A stretch of 64,000 bases of DNA. Source: Odontocerum albicorne (taxonomy: Eukaryota > Arthropoda > Insecta > Trichoptera > Odontoceridae). Location of the stretch: contig OX463864.1 of assembly GCA_949825065.1 (NCBI GenBank), positions 10,839,787 through 10,903,786 on the forward strand. Reading direction: 5' to 3'. The notes beneath the pieces are model-generated. The model did not search any database. It was not told where the DNA came from and was given only the letters and a program-made list of their open reading frames with translations. Positions 42,700-52,857 of this stretch are shown here, one piece after another (the stretch's first letter is position 1; every line of letters begins with the position of its first letter). Position numbers and translations under genes: made by a program.

Positions 42700-42845
42700 A
42701 AATGTATAAGATGTCTACGCCAGAGGGTATGCTCCTAAGACGTCCCCTCCCATTCGTCTTGTAGTACGCCCCCACCACTCAGTCCCGCATCATGCCCCCT
42801 TCCATCCACACTACGCCCCCACCAGCCCGCTAATATTAGCGAGCT
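42700..42845. other. C-rich strand-biased patch
   Basis: GTACGCCCCCACCACTCAG and CTACGCCCCCACCAGCCC repeat loosely (ACGCCCCCACCA twice). No gene. Confidence 0.4.
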
Positions 42846-42999
42846 AAGCCTAAACTTTATTATTTTATCAAAACACTAACGCCTCAAATACACATACATG
42901 TGAACCATACATATAATACATACTTGTACGAGTCGTACATAAGAAATAGGTACTTCGGGTTCCTGCAGATTCAAGAATTCTCGTGTGAATTATAGAAAT

Positions 43000-43140
43000 T
43001 GTAATTTGTTTTATCAAACACTGTATATTCCACTTTTTGTGTTTATTCCACAAAAAGTGGAATAAACAGTGTTTGATAAAACAAATTACAATGTATTTAA
43101 ACCTCCACAATGTCAATGCCTTAACTATAAATGATATAAT
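43000..43140. mobile_element. Foldback/Penelope-like repeat, minimal copy P6 with 13-bp target duplication
   Basis: GAATTATAGAAAT occurs exactly at 42987-42999 and 43141-43153. In between, 43001-43042 and 43053-43092 form an almost perfect hairpin (AATTTGTTTTATCAAACACT..CCACTTTTTGTG). The hammerhead-like centre has been deleted. The outer right part ends CCTTAACTATAAATGATATA. Confidence 0.9.
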
Positions 43141-43199
43141 GAATTATAGAAATCCTTTACATTTAAAATAAATATTTTTTTAACAAATTATAAAAACTA

Positions 43200-43520
43200 A
43201 CTCAAAGAACTGAAGATTGTTGATGAGTTCTTCTATCTAGGCATAATGTCAATGTGTGATTGGTGAGTTGAAAGCGACATTGAAAGAATGGTAGCGACAG
43301 GGAACAAGGTGAATGGACCACTGAATTTAATATTCAAGAACCGCGCTATACTAAAAGTAGTAAATACGAAAAAACATAAAAATAACACTAGATAAATCGT
43401 AGAAGTTGTATGAATGTGAAGAAGCAAAAGATGTGTGTCGCGATAAAAATGTGTGGTGCTTTGTCTTATCTGCCTACCCCAACTCGGGAATGGTATGATG
43501 GTATGTACTTAACAAAATAG
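43200..43520 (+). mobile_element. Family A LINE fragment, internally deleted
   Basis: LKIVDEFFYLGIMSMC (FxYLGSMF region), then ESDIERMVATGNKVNGPLNL and IFKNRAIL, then a jump to KNNTR*IVEVV*M, EEAKDVCRDKNVWCFVLSAY and PNSGMV. The middle of the ORF is missing. Confidence 0.7.
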
Positions 43521-43663
43521 TGTAACACAAGGTTTGTTTCGGATGTCACCCATTTCTATGGAATATCAACACACATATTAAATGTAAAAAAGAATTCTGT
43601 TCAACCAAATCAAAAGAAAAAGATTGAAAACTGTCATCTCAAAACATGTTTAAGCCCTTGCAT

Positions 43664-43874
43664 GACCCTAACGGCCAGCGAAGGGTCAGAATCGCCCCTC
43701 TTTTTCAAGAACCGGACAGTACTTTTTCTTACCGAGTGCCCAGTACAAAGACGAGTTCTGCGACCGGTTTTTATTCCCATAGCACTGTCCGTGGGAAGAT
43801 GGTCAGTACAATTGTAAAGGACTGTCCGGTTTTTGAAAGGGGTATTGTCATATCTGTTGACCGTTTGAGGGTTG
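43664..43874. mobile_element. Hairpin MITE with about 60-bp imperfect terminal inverted repeats
   Basis: The left arm from GACCCTAACGG through AAGAACCGGACAGT pairs with AGGACTGTCCGGTTTTTGAA through CCGTTTGAGGGTT on the right. Inner words (CAGTAC, CGGACAGT) also pair. No flanking duplication was recognised. A 129-codon frame overlapping it (43646-44035) is incidental. Confidence 0.75.
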
Positions 43875-44234
43875 AAATGAAAAATATATTAATACAAGAA
43901 CATTGTAAAACAGAGTTTTTGTTTTTTTCATATTTAAGGGATGTTAAGAAAACTGAAATATTTAAATCAACATTGAATTTTAGTTTAGTTAAAAATAATC
44001 TTTTTTCATTGAAAAGTAACAAAAATACAAGCTAAAAATGAAATACGAGAGTAGGTTGAGCTCTTCATGTTTTTTAAGCATTTTGCATCGATGACCGCAC
44101 GAACTGTTATATACAATAGCAGGCAATAAAGTGAATGGTGTGTTGACTAAACAGACACTCTCCAGAGGAGCAATATTGGCGCTCATAATGGCATCTCGTC
44201 ATTAAGGATTGAAAGTAGTACAAATTATCTGAAA

Positions 44235-44330
44235 CGAAAAACGGATGTTTTTTAGAAACAATAAGGAATTGAACCCGAAACCTTCGAGTGAAAATCAAGC
44301 GTTCAAGCAACTGTTACAAATGTCTCAGTC
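44235..44330 (-). mobile_element. SINE tRNA-like head fragment
   Basis: The reverse complement holds GCTTGAACGCTTGATTTTCA, CTCGAAGGTTTCGGGTTCAA (B box GGTTCAATTCC) and the TTGTTTCTAAAAA junction. Confidence 0.5.
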
Positions 44331-44479
44331 CTGCAATGCTCCAACTGTAAATTAGTAAATATCTGGATGGAAGGAAAGTAACGGGCAACCGAAGAATAGG
44401 TGGGCAAACGACGTGCAATAAGGGTAGTCCTCGAGGGTTGCTGACTTTGTATGGATGTCTGAAAACTGATTTTATTTGA

Positions 44480-44980
44480 AAGTGTGAGAAGAACGGTTGG
44501 ATTAAATCGTTATCTAAACGAATAGTCGGATGTTATTTTGCAAAGTGGATCCAACCAATTTTTTTAAATTATTTTATGTATGGTTAGCTTGCCCTGTTCA
44601 TTGCGGATGGATCAAATTATAATATGATATAGTTAGACGTTATTTTGCGAAGTGAATCCAACCAACATTTTGAAATCATTATGTATGGTTAGATCTACTT
44701 GTTAATTCCAGCTGCATTAAATCATAATATGGATATGGTGGAGGAATAGTTAACGTTATTTGGCAAAATGGATTCAACCAACATTTTTTAATTGTTTTAT
44801 GTATGGTTAGCTTTCCCTGTTCATTGCGGATGGATCAAATCATAATATGGATATAGTGAACGAATAGTTGGACGTTATTTTACAAAGTGGAACCAACCAA
44901 CATTTTTTAATTATTTTATGTATGGTTAGATTTCTATATTTATTGCGTCTGGATTAAAGAATAATCCAGATATCGTGGAC
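44480..44980 (+). repeat. 118-bp tandem array, 4 units
   Basis: TATGGTTAG recurs at 44578, 44694, 44812 and 44931, with CCAACCAACATTTTTTAATT and GCGGATGGATCAAATCATAA. Further units lie at 45325-45460 and 45757-45860, beyond the 97-bp array and foldback copy P5. Confidence 0.9.
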
Positions 44981-44984
44981 GAAT

Positions 44985-45325
44985 CTTGTGTTTATTTATT
45001 ATTCTTAAATATTTATTTATTACGGTCGATTTCAATGACCTGAGTAAATGGCCATGCTTCAACACCATCGACATGTTTACCTTATATTCCTTTTTTATTT
45101 CTTTATTCTTCTTATTCACGGTCGATTTCGAAGGCCTGAATAAATATTCAACACCATTAACATTTTTTCCATATATTACTTCTTGTATTTATTTATTCTT
45201 CTTAAATATTTACGGTCGATTTAAATGACCTGAGTAAATGGCCATGATTCACCACCATCGACATTTTCCCCCTTATATTCCATTTTGTATTTATTTATTC
45301 ATCTTATTTACGGTCGATTTCGATC
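44985..45325 (+). repeat. 97-bp tandem array, second block
   Basis: The same alternating units as 41945-42465 (TAAATGGCCATGCTTCAACA; TAAATATTCAACACCATTAA), embedded in the 118-bp array. Junctions lie at about 44985 and 45323. Confidence 0.9.
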
Positions 45326-45460
45326 AACCAAAATTTTTTAATTATTTTATGTATGGTTAGCTTTCCCTGTTTTTTGCGGTTGGTTCAAATTATAATATGG
45401 ATATGGTGAACGAATAGTTAGACGGTATTTTACCAAATAGATTCAATCGACATGTTTTAA

Positions 45461-45756
45461 TAATTTGTTGTTTATAGTTAAGGCATTAACGTTGTGGAGG
45501 TTTAAAGACATTGTAATTTATTTTTATCAAACACTGTTTATTCCACTTTTTTGTGACGGTATAACCCTACCGGTTTCAACGCTTTCACCTCATCTTCAGG
45601 GGAGCACAAACAATACTAAATTCTGTTCGAACTGGTACCGATATACACGCTTCAACGGTTGGGGGCTGAGGGGTGAGGGAGGCATGGGACGATTTCGGCC
45701 AAGAGCGGAGAGATTTTTGGGATATAACTGTTCACCAGATGTTCGGATCGATGTTT
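45461..45756 (-). mobile_element. Foldback/Penelope-like repeat, copy P5
   Basis: The left arm is complete (AGTTAAGGCATTAACGTTGT, GTTTAAAGACATTGTAATTT). The minus-strand core 45599-45552 is CTGAAGA, stem GAGGTGAAAGCGTT, then GAAACCGGTA..TACCG, ending GTC. The body (CGCTTCAACGGTTGGGGGCT to GTTCGGATCGATGT) is shared with P2. It interrupts a 118-bp array unit. I found no clean target duplication. Confidence 0.75.
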
Positions 45757-45964
45757 AATTCTTTTATTTATGATAAGTTTTTTCTATTTATTGCGGCTGG
45801 ATTAAATAATAATCTAGATATGGTGGACGGATAATTTAAAGGTATTTTGCAAATGAATCCTACACACATTTTGTTGTTGGTTTGATACATCTAAAAATCA
45901 TAATAATTCGATTAAATTATAATTGAAATGATTTTCAGAAATTTGTTTTGATTTTCTTATTGAT

Positions 45965-46240
45965 TTGTTTATTTATTAAACATTAAATTAAGGAAGTCAA
46001 TGAAGGAATGAAGTAAATTAAGGAAGTCACATATGTAGTAGCAAAAAATATTATAATTATTTTTATTCACCTTTAAAAAATGGAAAAAAAATTAGGAAAG
46101 AAACACATCATATTACAGATTGGAAATTACGAGATTTTTCAGTCTTTTTTAAAATGTCCTTATGACGAAACGAGTCTTACATTGGTTTATTACTGGTTCC
46201 AGAGTCTCACTGTATGGACAGTAAATGCCGACGCAAAAAA
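45965..46240 (-). mobile_element. Family B LINE 3' end
   Basis: The minus strand has HTVRLWNQ in RLWN position, then FKKDXKIS in place of FKKRLEN, and a 3' UTR with CTGTAATATGATGTGTTTCT. The tail hairpin itself is lost. Confidence 0.6.
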
Positions 46241-46249
46241 TAAAAAGCG

Positions 46250-46775
46250 GTGAAGAGGAAATCCAATTAATATGATAAATGCCATAGAAATACATGTAAG
46301 GGCATATGCGGTTATATTGTATGCTATAATATAGACTAATTAAGTGATTAGATGAATACGAACTTAAGGTCGATGACAAATCTGAGAAATCCTCTCTCTT
46401 GGGCTTTGATAACATGACAACACTTCATTTATTCTCGGAGAGAATACGGAATTAAGTGACAAGGGATGAATATGAACTTTAGGCTAATGTATTAAGTAAG
46501 ATTGAAAGAGCACATTGAAATGGTTTGGACATGTAGCACGAACGAATGATGAAATATTAACAAATCAAATATACAGCACAAATATGAGTGAAAGGCGTAG
46601 TAGAGAAATATCAAGGAAAGTATGATTGGAAATGTTAAAAGTCACAAATTGTAAGAGTTATATGAGACGGTGTATGGATGTAGAAAAAACGTAGGATTTG
46701 TTTCAAGATAGGAAAGTCTAGCGCTGTATCTTCGCTACCTACTCCAACAAAGAAATTTCGTGATGGTATGTATGT
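46250..46775 (+). mobile_element. Family A LINE fragment
   Basis: MINAIEIHVRAYAVIL, then NTELSDKG*I*TLG*CIK*D, KSTLKWFGHVARTNDEILTN, QIYSTNMSERRSREISRKVW, and DLFQDRKV*RCIFATYSNKE. In family order with stops. Confidence 0.7.
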
Positions 46776-46839
46776 TAACATTTTTTGCAATCATGGGAAA
46801 ACAATAGAAACATCTAATTTGAGAAATTATGCACTGTAA

Positions 46840-47245
46840 CAAGCGGCGTCGGCTGGTCCCGATGTGCGCTGGTGCGCTGATCACCAACGTAACTCGAGAC
46901 GCTTATCGAATATGAAATATCCCTGTCTCACGGTTCACTGTATGTCTCTGTCTGCCCTATATGAATTAGCGTTTCCGTCCGGTGCGTATTGGAGATCGCT
47001 CCGGTAGTATTGGCAAACTTGGCCGGTCAATTTGAAAGGAATATTTTTTTAAATTTTACTTTAATTTTTTTTTAATTTTCACTTAAATAATAATACTCGT
47101 ACTATTTGTCTGTGTTCTTATACATATTTAATCTATACAAACATCTAACATTTTTGGAAGTTATGTTTGCGAATATATAATTTAATTGTTGCGAATTATT
47201 TCTCCGGTTCAGCGCACCAACGCACCTCCAGACCAGCCGCCGCTG
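46840..47245 (+). mobile_element. hAT-like MITE, copy 1
   Basis: The ends CAAGCGGCGTCGGCTGGTC and, reversed, CAGCGGCGGCTGGTCTGG match each other, extending into GTGCGCTGGTGCGCTGA / GTGCGTTGGTGCGCTGA. About 405 bp. The CAGCGGCG start resembles the hAT CAGNG class. No clean 8-bp duplication; GTAACAA near both ends may be its remnant. Inverted relative to the copy at 51771. Confidence 0.85.
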
Positions 47246-47249
47246 GTAA

Positions 47250-47855
47250 CAAGTAATTATTCAGTCCCATGACCTACTCTTCTACCGCTTGCTTCTGACA
47301 AGTTAACATTCAGGCATCTCAAAGTAGATTCTCGGTTGATTTATTTTCAGACCTTTTTTAATACAAATAATAAGAAAACCTGAAAAATCAACGAAGAATC
47401 CTATTCGATACATCAAAGACGATAGCAAATATAACTAACAATTTCAATATAATTGTTCTACCGTTCCAATCAAACTTGGCTTATTTCAGCAGAAGTTAAC
47501 CCGAGTTTTGTGTCAGGTTTTCATACAAAGGAATTCGCGAATTCGCAAGCTGTTAATGAGAAAATATAATTTTGCAACAAAAACACGTTGGCGCGAGCGC
47601 TACACCATCTCTTTCTCGCAGACTCTCTATGTATGGAAATTTCCTTCGCCCGCTTTTCCTGCTCTTCCAATTTCTCTACTGACTTGTATTTGTAGCTACA
47701 TACTGGAAGGTTCTTCCATACTGATGTTAAGGCTTGATTTATTACCTTAAACATAAACTTAAGAAATTGTTACTTAATTAAGAAAATAAAATTAATTTAC
47801 TGATATGGATAAAAAAATAAAACTAATTTCGGTAAACTATAATAAAAAAATTATA
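47250..47855. other. No gene recognised
   Basis: AT-rich except 47580-47670. The minus frame 47521-47754 (YKSVEKLEEQEKRAKEIS) is helix-like but short and unassigned. Confidence 0.3.
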
Positions 47856-47859
47856 AACC

Positions 47860-48110
47860 TTATTTATTTATTTAACACTTTTATTGCAGATACAATCTGG
47901 CGGGATTATTGTCCGGCGGCAATCTCTTCCAGCTAACCAGAAAAAAGTAAATGAAGCAAGTTAGGTATATGGTCGCAAAAAAACATTCTAATGACTATCT
48001 ATCCCCACGAAATCCATGAACACATACTTGAGCATACGCCCACAAAGATGGACAATCACCCGAACATTTTTTTTTATATAAAGTGAGTTATCGTCAATAA
48101 AAGGAAAGGA
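47860..48110 (-). mobile_element. Family B LINE 3' tail
   Basis: TTTATTTATTTAACACTTTT, TACAATCTGGCGGGATTATT, GTCCGGCGGCAATCTCTTCC and TGAAGCAAGTTAGG, as in 21917 and 61497. Truncated before the ORF. Confidence 0.85.
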
Positions 48111-48394
48111 GCCTTTAACCGGCATTGGGGTAAATTAATTATTTTAATATTTAACTAACAAAAAAACAGTTCAAAACGATAGCTTAATTAAGTCCTCATA
48201 TTCACTAAGTATACTCACTAAGTATAAACAGGATATGTTTCATACCTATACATGCAAAAGGACACCCATTTTTTACTTAGTGTCGCGAACGGATTGATTT
48301 CAAACTTTGTCTCTTTGTATTCAAGTCCCTTAATCGGATGTCTTCATTGTATCTTTCGAATCTGTGTGTCTGTAGAATGTTCCTTCGGAGAAAA

Positions 48395-48700
48395 GTAGAA
48401 CTTTGATGGCGATTTCTTTTTCATCAAATAAATTGGTTGTTCCAAATCAATTCAATAGGGTGGGGTATTCTGATAGAGCTTTTGCAGTTGCTGGTTCTAT
48501 GGCATGGGATGGTCTGCCTCCTAGTATAAGAGATATGGGTGGCGTGTGCAGCTTTAGTAGGCACTTAAAGACAATAGTTTTTGGGAATCTTTATAAATAT
48601 TTTTTGTGAGTTCGAATCCTGAGTTAGAGCTCCCTTAAGCTGAGTTTACTCTCTTTACGGCCCTATATAAATTGTCCTTTTATTATTATTATTTTTAGTC
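48395..48700 (+). mobile_element. Family C LINE 3' fragment
   Basis: The 68-codon open frame includes NKLVVPNQFNRVGYSDRAFA, VAGSMAWDGLPPSIRDMGGV and CSFSRHLKTIVF, the C-terminal RAFxVAGPRxWNSLPxxIR..SxxxFKxxLKTxLF motif of non-LTR ORFs. The 3' UTR GAGCTCCCTTAAGCTGAG and a TTATTATTATT tail follow. Confidence 0.8.
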
Positions 48701-48835
48701 GTATTTTTTGTTTATTAGGTAAACCATGAAGTAATATTCTATGGAATTGAATGATTTTTTTACGATAGAGTTTAACCATAAAATATATATTTTAATTGGC
48801 TTCTTATTCGAACCGTGGTAGTGAACCAATATGAC

Positions 48836-49130
48836 TTGACGACCTACATGGTCTAGTCGGTAAGATGCTTGACTTTCATCCGAGGGTTGAGGGTTCAAAT
48901 CCAGATGGTACCCAAAAAAAATGAGTCCCAGTCAGGAAAAAGAATTCGCCTGCCCACAATACGTAGTGAGTATGGTTGTCTCTGCATGTTAAGTTGTGTA
49001 ATTCAATACGTGTAATGACAAACCCCGAATTCCGTGCCTACTTCAGCGTATTTAAACCCGAAGGCTTGATTAATGGACCTGAAGACAGCATTATCTCCCG
49101 GCCACACTCTTCAATATATCTAAATCATCA
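48836..49130 (+). mobile_element. SINE-like repeat S2
   Basis: The tRNA-like head GACGACCTACATGGTCTAGT, AAGATGCTTGACTTTCATCC, GAGGGTTCAAATCCAGATGG (B box GGTTCAAATCC), then a body ending in GCTTGATTAATGGACCTG and TCTCCCGGCCACACTCTTC. Confidence 0.6.
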
Positions 49131-49214
49131 GTTTGTATTTGTTGAAGGGAATCGTAGGAATAAATGAAAGTTTATTCATTTATGATGAAGAGAATAATTA
49201 ATGATAATATAAAA

Positions 49215-49585
49215 CATGCATACACATCATCAGGGCGTACCTCCTGCGGGGTTGGCAGAGATAACAAATCTCAAAACTTTTCTATCCAAGTACACAACTT
49301 TCATCTCTTTTCCATTCACACATCGGGTTATGAATTTTTTTATATTATTCATAATTCTCACTTTACCTTCCTTCAAGTTTGGTCTGCTTGATTTAGACAC
49401 GTTTCAGTCTATTTCTTCCGTGAACTCCTTGCACTAGTGACTTTTAATACTCGTTTAATAATTCTTTAGTCATTCATTCTCTTCACATGCCCAAACCACC
49501 ACAATGATCTTTTCTTCATCCTTCAACATTAATTTTATCCATGCATTCATTTATGATTTCTTTATTCCGCCTTTTTTCATACATT
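49215..49585 (-). mobile_element. Family A LINE fragment
   Basis: The minus strand reads K*KIINECMDKINVEG*RKDH and CGGLGM*RE*MTKELLNEY, then NEGKVRIMNNIKKFITRCVN, GKEMKVVYLDRKVLRFVISA, then NPAGG. In family order, frameshifted. Confidence 0.65.
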
Positions 49586-49676
49586 GACACTTTTTTTTAG
49601 CGCACACATCATTAATAGAAATTGTTGTGTTTTGATTTATGGTAAATTAAGTTTAAAAACTTGGTACAGTAATACA

Positions 49677-49858
49677 CATCGGGCTTAAGAAAGAGACTGG
49701 CGGCCCTAATCGGCTAACTTCGGGTTTATAAAGCGTCGTCTTTGTCATTCAAACACGTGTTCCGTCGCGATTTGTCAGTCAATCGTGCGACAGAGATGAT
49801 GCTCTACAAAGCCGAGGTTAGCCGATTATGACCGACAGTCTCTTTCTTAAGCCCGATG
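49677..49858. mobile_element. 182-bp hairpin MITE
   Basis: The left end CATCGGGCTTAAGAAAGAGA and right end (reversed) CATCGGGCTTAAGAAAGAGA are identical for 23 bp. Pairing continues (CTAATCGGCTAACTTCGG with CCGAGGTTAGCCGATTA). No target duplication recognised. No ORF. Confidence 0.85.
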
Positions 49859-49889
49859 GGCCCTAAAAACCTGTGTCAAATATATACTA

Positions 49890-50030
49890 TAAAAAGTGAA
49901 GCTTTTTACCGCGCTCGCTGGTTCGAGTCGCCACCGCTTAGTATTACTTGATACTACAGGCATTACGCCTTATTAATTAGCCTTATTACTGGATACTACA
50001 GGCATTACGTAAAAGTTATGAAGTTTTCAA
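49890..50030. repeat. Short duplicated segment near a B-box-like word
   Basis: GATACTACAGGCATTACG occurs twice, 36 bp apart (49950 and 49992). Upstream CGCTGGTTCGAGTCGCC resembles a B box, without the rest of a tRNA. Confidence 0.4.
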
Positions 50031-50039
50031 GGGTTCTCT

Positions 50040-50480
50040 GTTGCATTCATCCAAAAACTTCTCAAGATAATGAAGGAATCTAAATACAAATGCATAGAAG
50101 AGGTTGACAACTACAACGTGGCTGGATCAAGTGCACCAATTACGATTAAGTATGCATTATGATTATGCATGTGGAGGAGTTAAAAGTTGTACGCTTGGAT
50201 AGAAACGTTTTAAGATCTGTTTTCTCTGCCTACCTCGTAAGGGTCACAGCGAGATGCAATAAAATACATAGTTAATTTAATAAAGTAAGTAAACAGCTAT
50301 CGAAAGTATTAAATTAATGTAAAATAATCAAATACTGGTCGAGTGAAATAACTGCATAATAAGGAGTATGTGGACGCAGCAGATGTGAAGATATATCTCA
50401 GGATAGAAAAAACTGGAGATGTGTTCTTTCTGTCTACTCCGATAGGGGTATGGCGTGGTTGTTATGATGATGATGTCACA
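50040..50480 (+). mobile_element. Two family A LINE terminal fragments
   Basis: 50110-50270: YNVAGSSAPITIKYAL then MHVEELKVVRLDRNVLRSVF, SAYLVRVTA. 50330-50475: a second, similar end (RSMWTQQM*RYISG*KKLEM, FFLSTPIGVWRG). Tandem fragments of the same region, each 5'-truncated. Confidence 0.55.
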
Positions 50481-50509
50481 ATAATGAAATAGGATAGTAA
50501 ATCTATCTT

Positions 50510-51020
50510 ATCTAGGGATTTCATTACAAACTTGGATGTACGAGTATGTAAGTGAAACGTGAGAAAATAATGAAAAGAGGCGATAGATGCTGTGAAAATG
50601 AGTGCTCTTAGAAGAGTACATGAGATGACAAAGTATGTCAGAAAAACAAATGAATTGATTAGGAATAAATTTGAACTTGTTTGATATGTTGAGTAAGATG
50701 GTTGATATGTTGAGTAAGATGGTTGATGTGTTGAGTAAGATGGTTGATATGTTGAGTAAGATGGTTGATATGTTGAGTAAGATGAAGAAAACCACTTGGA
50801 AATAATTAGAGCACGTGGAACAAAGAAAGAAAGACACTAACAAAATAAATATACAGTGCAATTGTAAGTAAGTAGTGAAGACAGGGTAAGAGAAGAAAAA
50901 GGAAGGTATGGTTGAATCAAGTGAATGATATTTTGAAAGAAGGAAAGTAAGAGAATTAGTAGTAGCTGTATGAGAAGGTGGTATGTATATGAAAGGTGCG
51001 AAGTAGGAAGGTATGTATAC
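50510..51020 (+). mobile_element. Family A LINE fragment with internal 21-bp tandem repeat
   Basis: IISLQTWMYEYVSET (PTLMYGSET), KEAIDAVKMSALRRVHEMTK, then at 50679-50784 five copies of GGTTGATATGTTGAGTAAGAT, then KTTWK*LEHVEQRKKDTNKI, RKRKVWLNQVNDILKEGK and CMRRWYVYER. The 21-bp repeat is an expansion of the family's own GATGTATTAAGTAAGATG segment. Confidence 0.8.
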
Positions 51021-51164
51021 ATGGATGTTGTCTTTAGATAGCGACCAAATCGATAGCAGATCAAAGCAGCTCGTTAAACCGTCACAGAGAAATAGTAAAA
51101 CTATAATTATTTATCTAGAATCTGTTCATATAAAACTGATATATTGTTTCCATAAAATAATGTA

Positions 51165-51265
51165 GGGTGCCTCGAGTAAGGTGGAAGGCTACCCCTCGCT
51201 GCGCGCTCCACGGCAGAGCAACGCTCCCATCTTACAGGCAAATGAAACTGCCTTTTGTGTATATG
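51165..51265. other. GC-richer patch
   Basis: CCTCGAGTAAGGTGGAAGGC..CCCTCGCTGCGCGCTCCACG, followed by AT-rich DNA to 51615. No frame or known element end. Confidence 0.25.
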
Positions 51266-51614
51266 TTTTTAACGACCCTCTAATACTTCTACTGAGAACC
51301 ATATCGCTCTTCATTGCGCTAATGTTACATCTCAAATTAAATGAAAATATTTTTTAGCGTATGAAACATGTTCACCGTTTATTCGTCATTTGCTCTTTAT
51401 GCAGTTGGACTCTGAAACCAGTTTCCAAGTAATATTAGATTGACTCCGTTATTGTTTCATTTCCTTGTTTCCTTATCTCTTCACAATCCCTTCCTTTTAT
51501 ATATTATATGATATCTCACTTTTATTGTTGTTATTTATATATTTCTTACTGTACAAATTTACAATAATTTAAATGTTTTAACGACCATGTAAATTCCTTT
51601 CTTTCCATTTTTCT

Positions 51615-51697
51615 GATTGGTTAGAAGAAGTCGCCCCTTGGTAACAAGCCTGCCAGATTGTTATACAACAAAATATTAAATAAAGAAATAAACATTT
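51615..51697 (+). mobile_element. Family B/SINE-type tail
   Basis: GATTGGTTAGAAGAAGTCGC, CTTGGTAACAAGCCTGCCAG and ATATTAAATAAAGAAATAAA are the shared 3' end, with a mutated hairpin. Confidence 0.65.
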
Positions 51698-51770
51698 AAC
51701 CAAATTATATATTTTATTACATTTTCTATTAAAGTGAGGCACTTGAATATTTTCAGTTCTTACTTACAAT

Positions 51771-52166
51771 CAGCGGCGACTGGTCTAGAGGTGTGCTGGT
51801 GCTCTGAACCGGATGAATAATTCGCAATAATTAAATTATATATTCGCAAACATGACTTCCAAAAATGTTAAATATTTGTATAGATTAAATATGTATAAGA
51901 ATACAGACAAAAAGTACGAGTATGTTTATTTAAGTGAAAATTAAAAAAAAAAAAAATTTTTTTTTTAAATATTCCTTTCAAATTGACCGGCCAAGTTTGC
52001 CAATACTATCGGACCGATCTCCAATACGCACCGGACGGAAACGCTAATTCGTATAGGGCAGACAGAGTACAGTAAACCGTGAGACAGCGATATTTCATAT
52101 TCGCTCAGCGTCTCGAGGTGCGTTGGTGCTCAGCGCACCAGCGCACCTCGGAACCAGCTACCGCTG
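51771..52166 (-). mobile_element. hAT-like MITE, copy 2 (inverted relative to copy 1)
   Basis: It starts CAGCGGCGACTGGTCTAGAG and ends in CCAGCTACCGCTG. The interior matches copy 1 in reverse complement (GCGAATAT.. and CCTTTCAAATTGACCGGCCA, CGGACGGAAACGCTAATTCG). The flanks CTTACAAT / CATAAAAT agree at 6 of 8 bases, a possible decayed duplication. CAGCGGCGG recurs at 52181. Confidence 0.85.
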
Positions 52167-52189
52167 CATAAAATTACTATGCAGCGGCG

Positions 52190-52525
52190 GTAGGCAAAGA
52201 GATAACCAAACTTTCATATTACGAAATATATCTTTCGTTTTTTCCATGTCCATATATATTTATCTCATACAGCTCTTTTGGTTTTTCTAACTTTCAACTT
52301 ATCTTTTTTTTTAAGATTCCTTCTCCTTAGTCTAAACATACAATACTTTTCAAGGTTTTTCTTTTTCATGTTTGCATTATACATTTATTTTGTCAATTTT
52401 TTAACTCTCATACGTTATATATGCCCAAAGCTCCTCAAAGTACACTTTTTTCCGTTACCATTTATCTTCCATCACTTCATTCCGAATTCTGTCAAATATT
52501 ATCCAGCCACATGTAACCTATAATG
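52190..52525 (-). mobile_element. Family A LINE fragment
   Basis: The minus strand reads NDIRQNSE*SDGR*MVTEKS, TLRSFGHI*RMRVKKLTK*M, YNANMKKKNLEKYC and the CMR*IYMDMEKTKDIFRNMK, VWLSLCLP end. Stops throughout. Confidence 0.6.
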
Positions 52526-52529
52526 CACT

Positions 52530-52855
52530 TATTTGACTTGTTACATTTCCATAGATCAGAGTAAGCATATTGATGTAAACTAACACTTTTGGTTTGAAAA
52601 ATTTTGTTTTAGTGTCCTATTGATTTTATTTCCTATCGTTACAAGCCATTGTAAATCGTCAGTGGTCTAAGAAAATATTACCCATGAAGCATAATTCCAC
52701 AACTTGCTCCATTTTGTTATTATTTACCCATATGTCGCGTCGACTTTGCTTTCACAATTTTCTATCACCGTGACTTTAGATTTTGCAACATTATTTCCCA
52801 GATCTTTATGTTTGCATCTGAAATACAATATAATCGTACTTATCAAACTCTGTAA
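52530..52855. other. Probable antisense remnant of family A, weak
   Basis: Composition resembles the family's upstream ORF region, but I cannot align it with confidence. Confidence 0.25.
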
Positions 52856-52857
52856 TT

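Noticed and set aside
43646..44035. 129-codon ORF as a gene
   Set aside because: Its first half is the terminal inverted repeat of a MITE and the second half is AT-rich low-complexity coding (KNNLFSLKSNKN).
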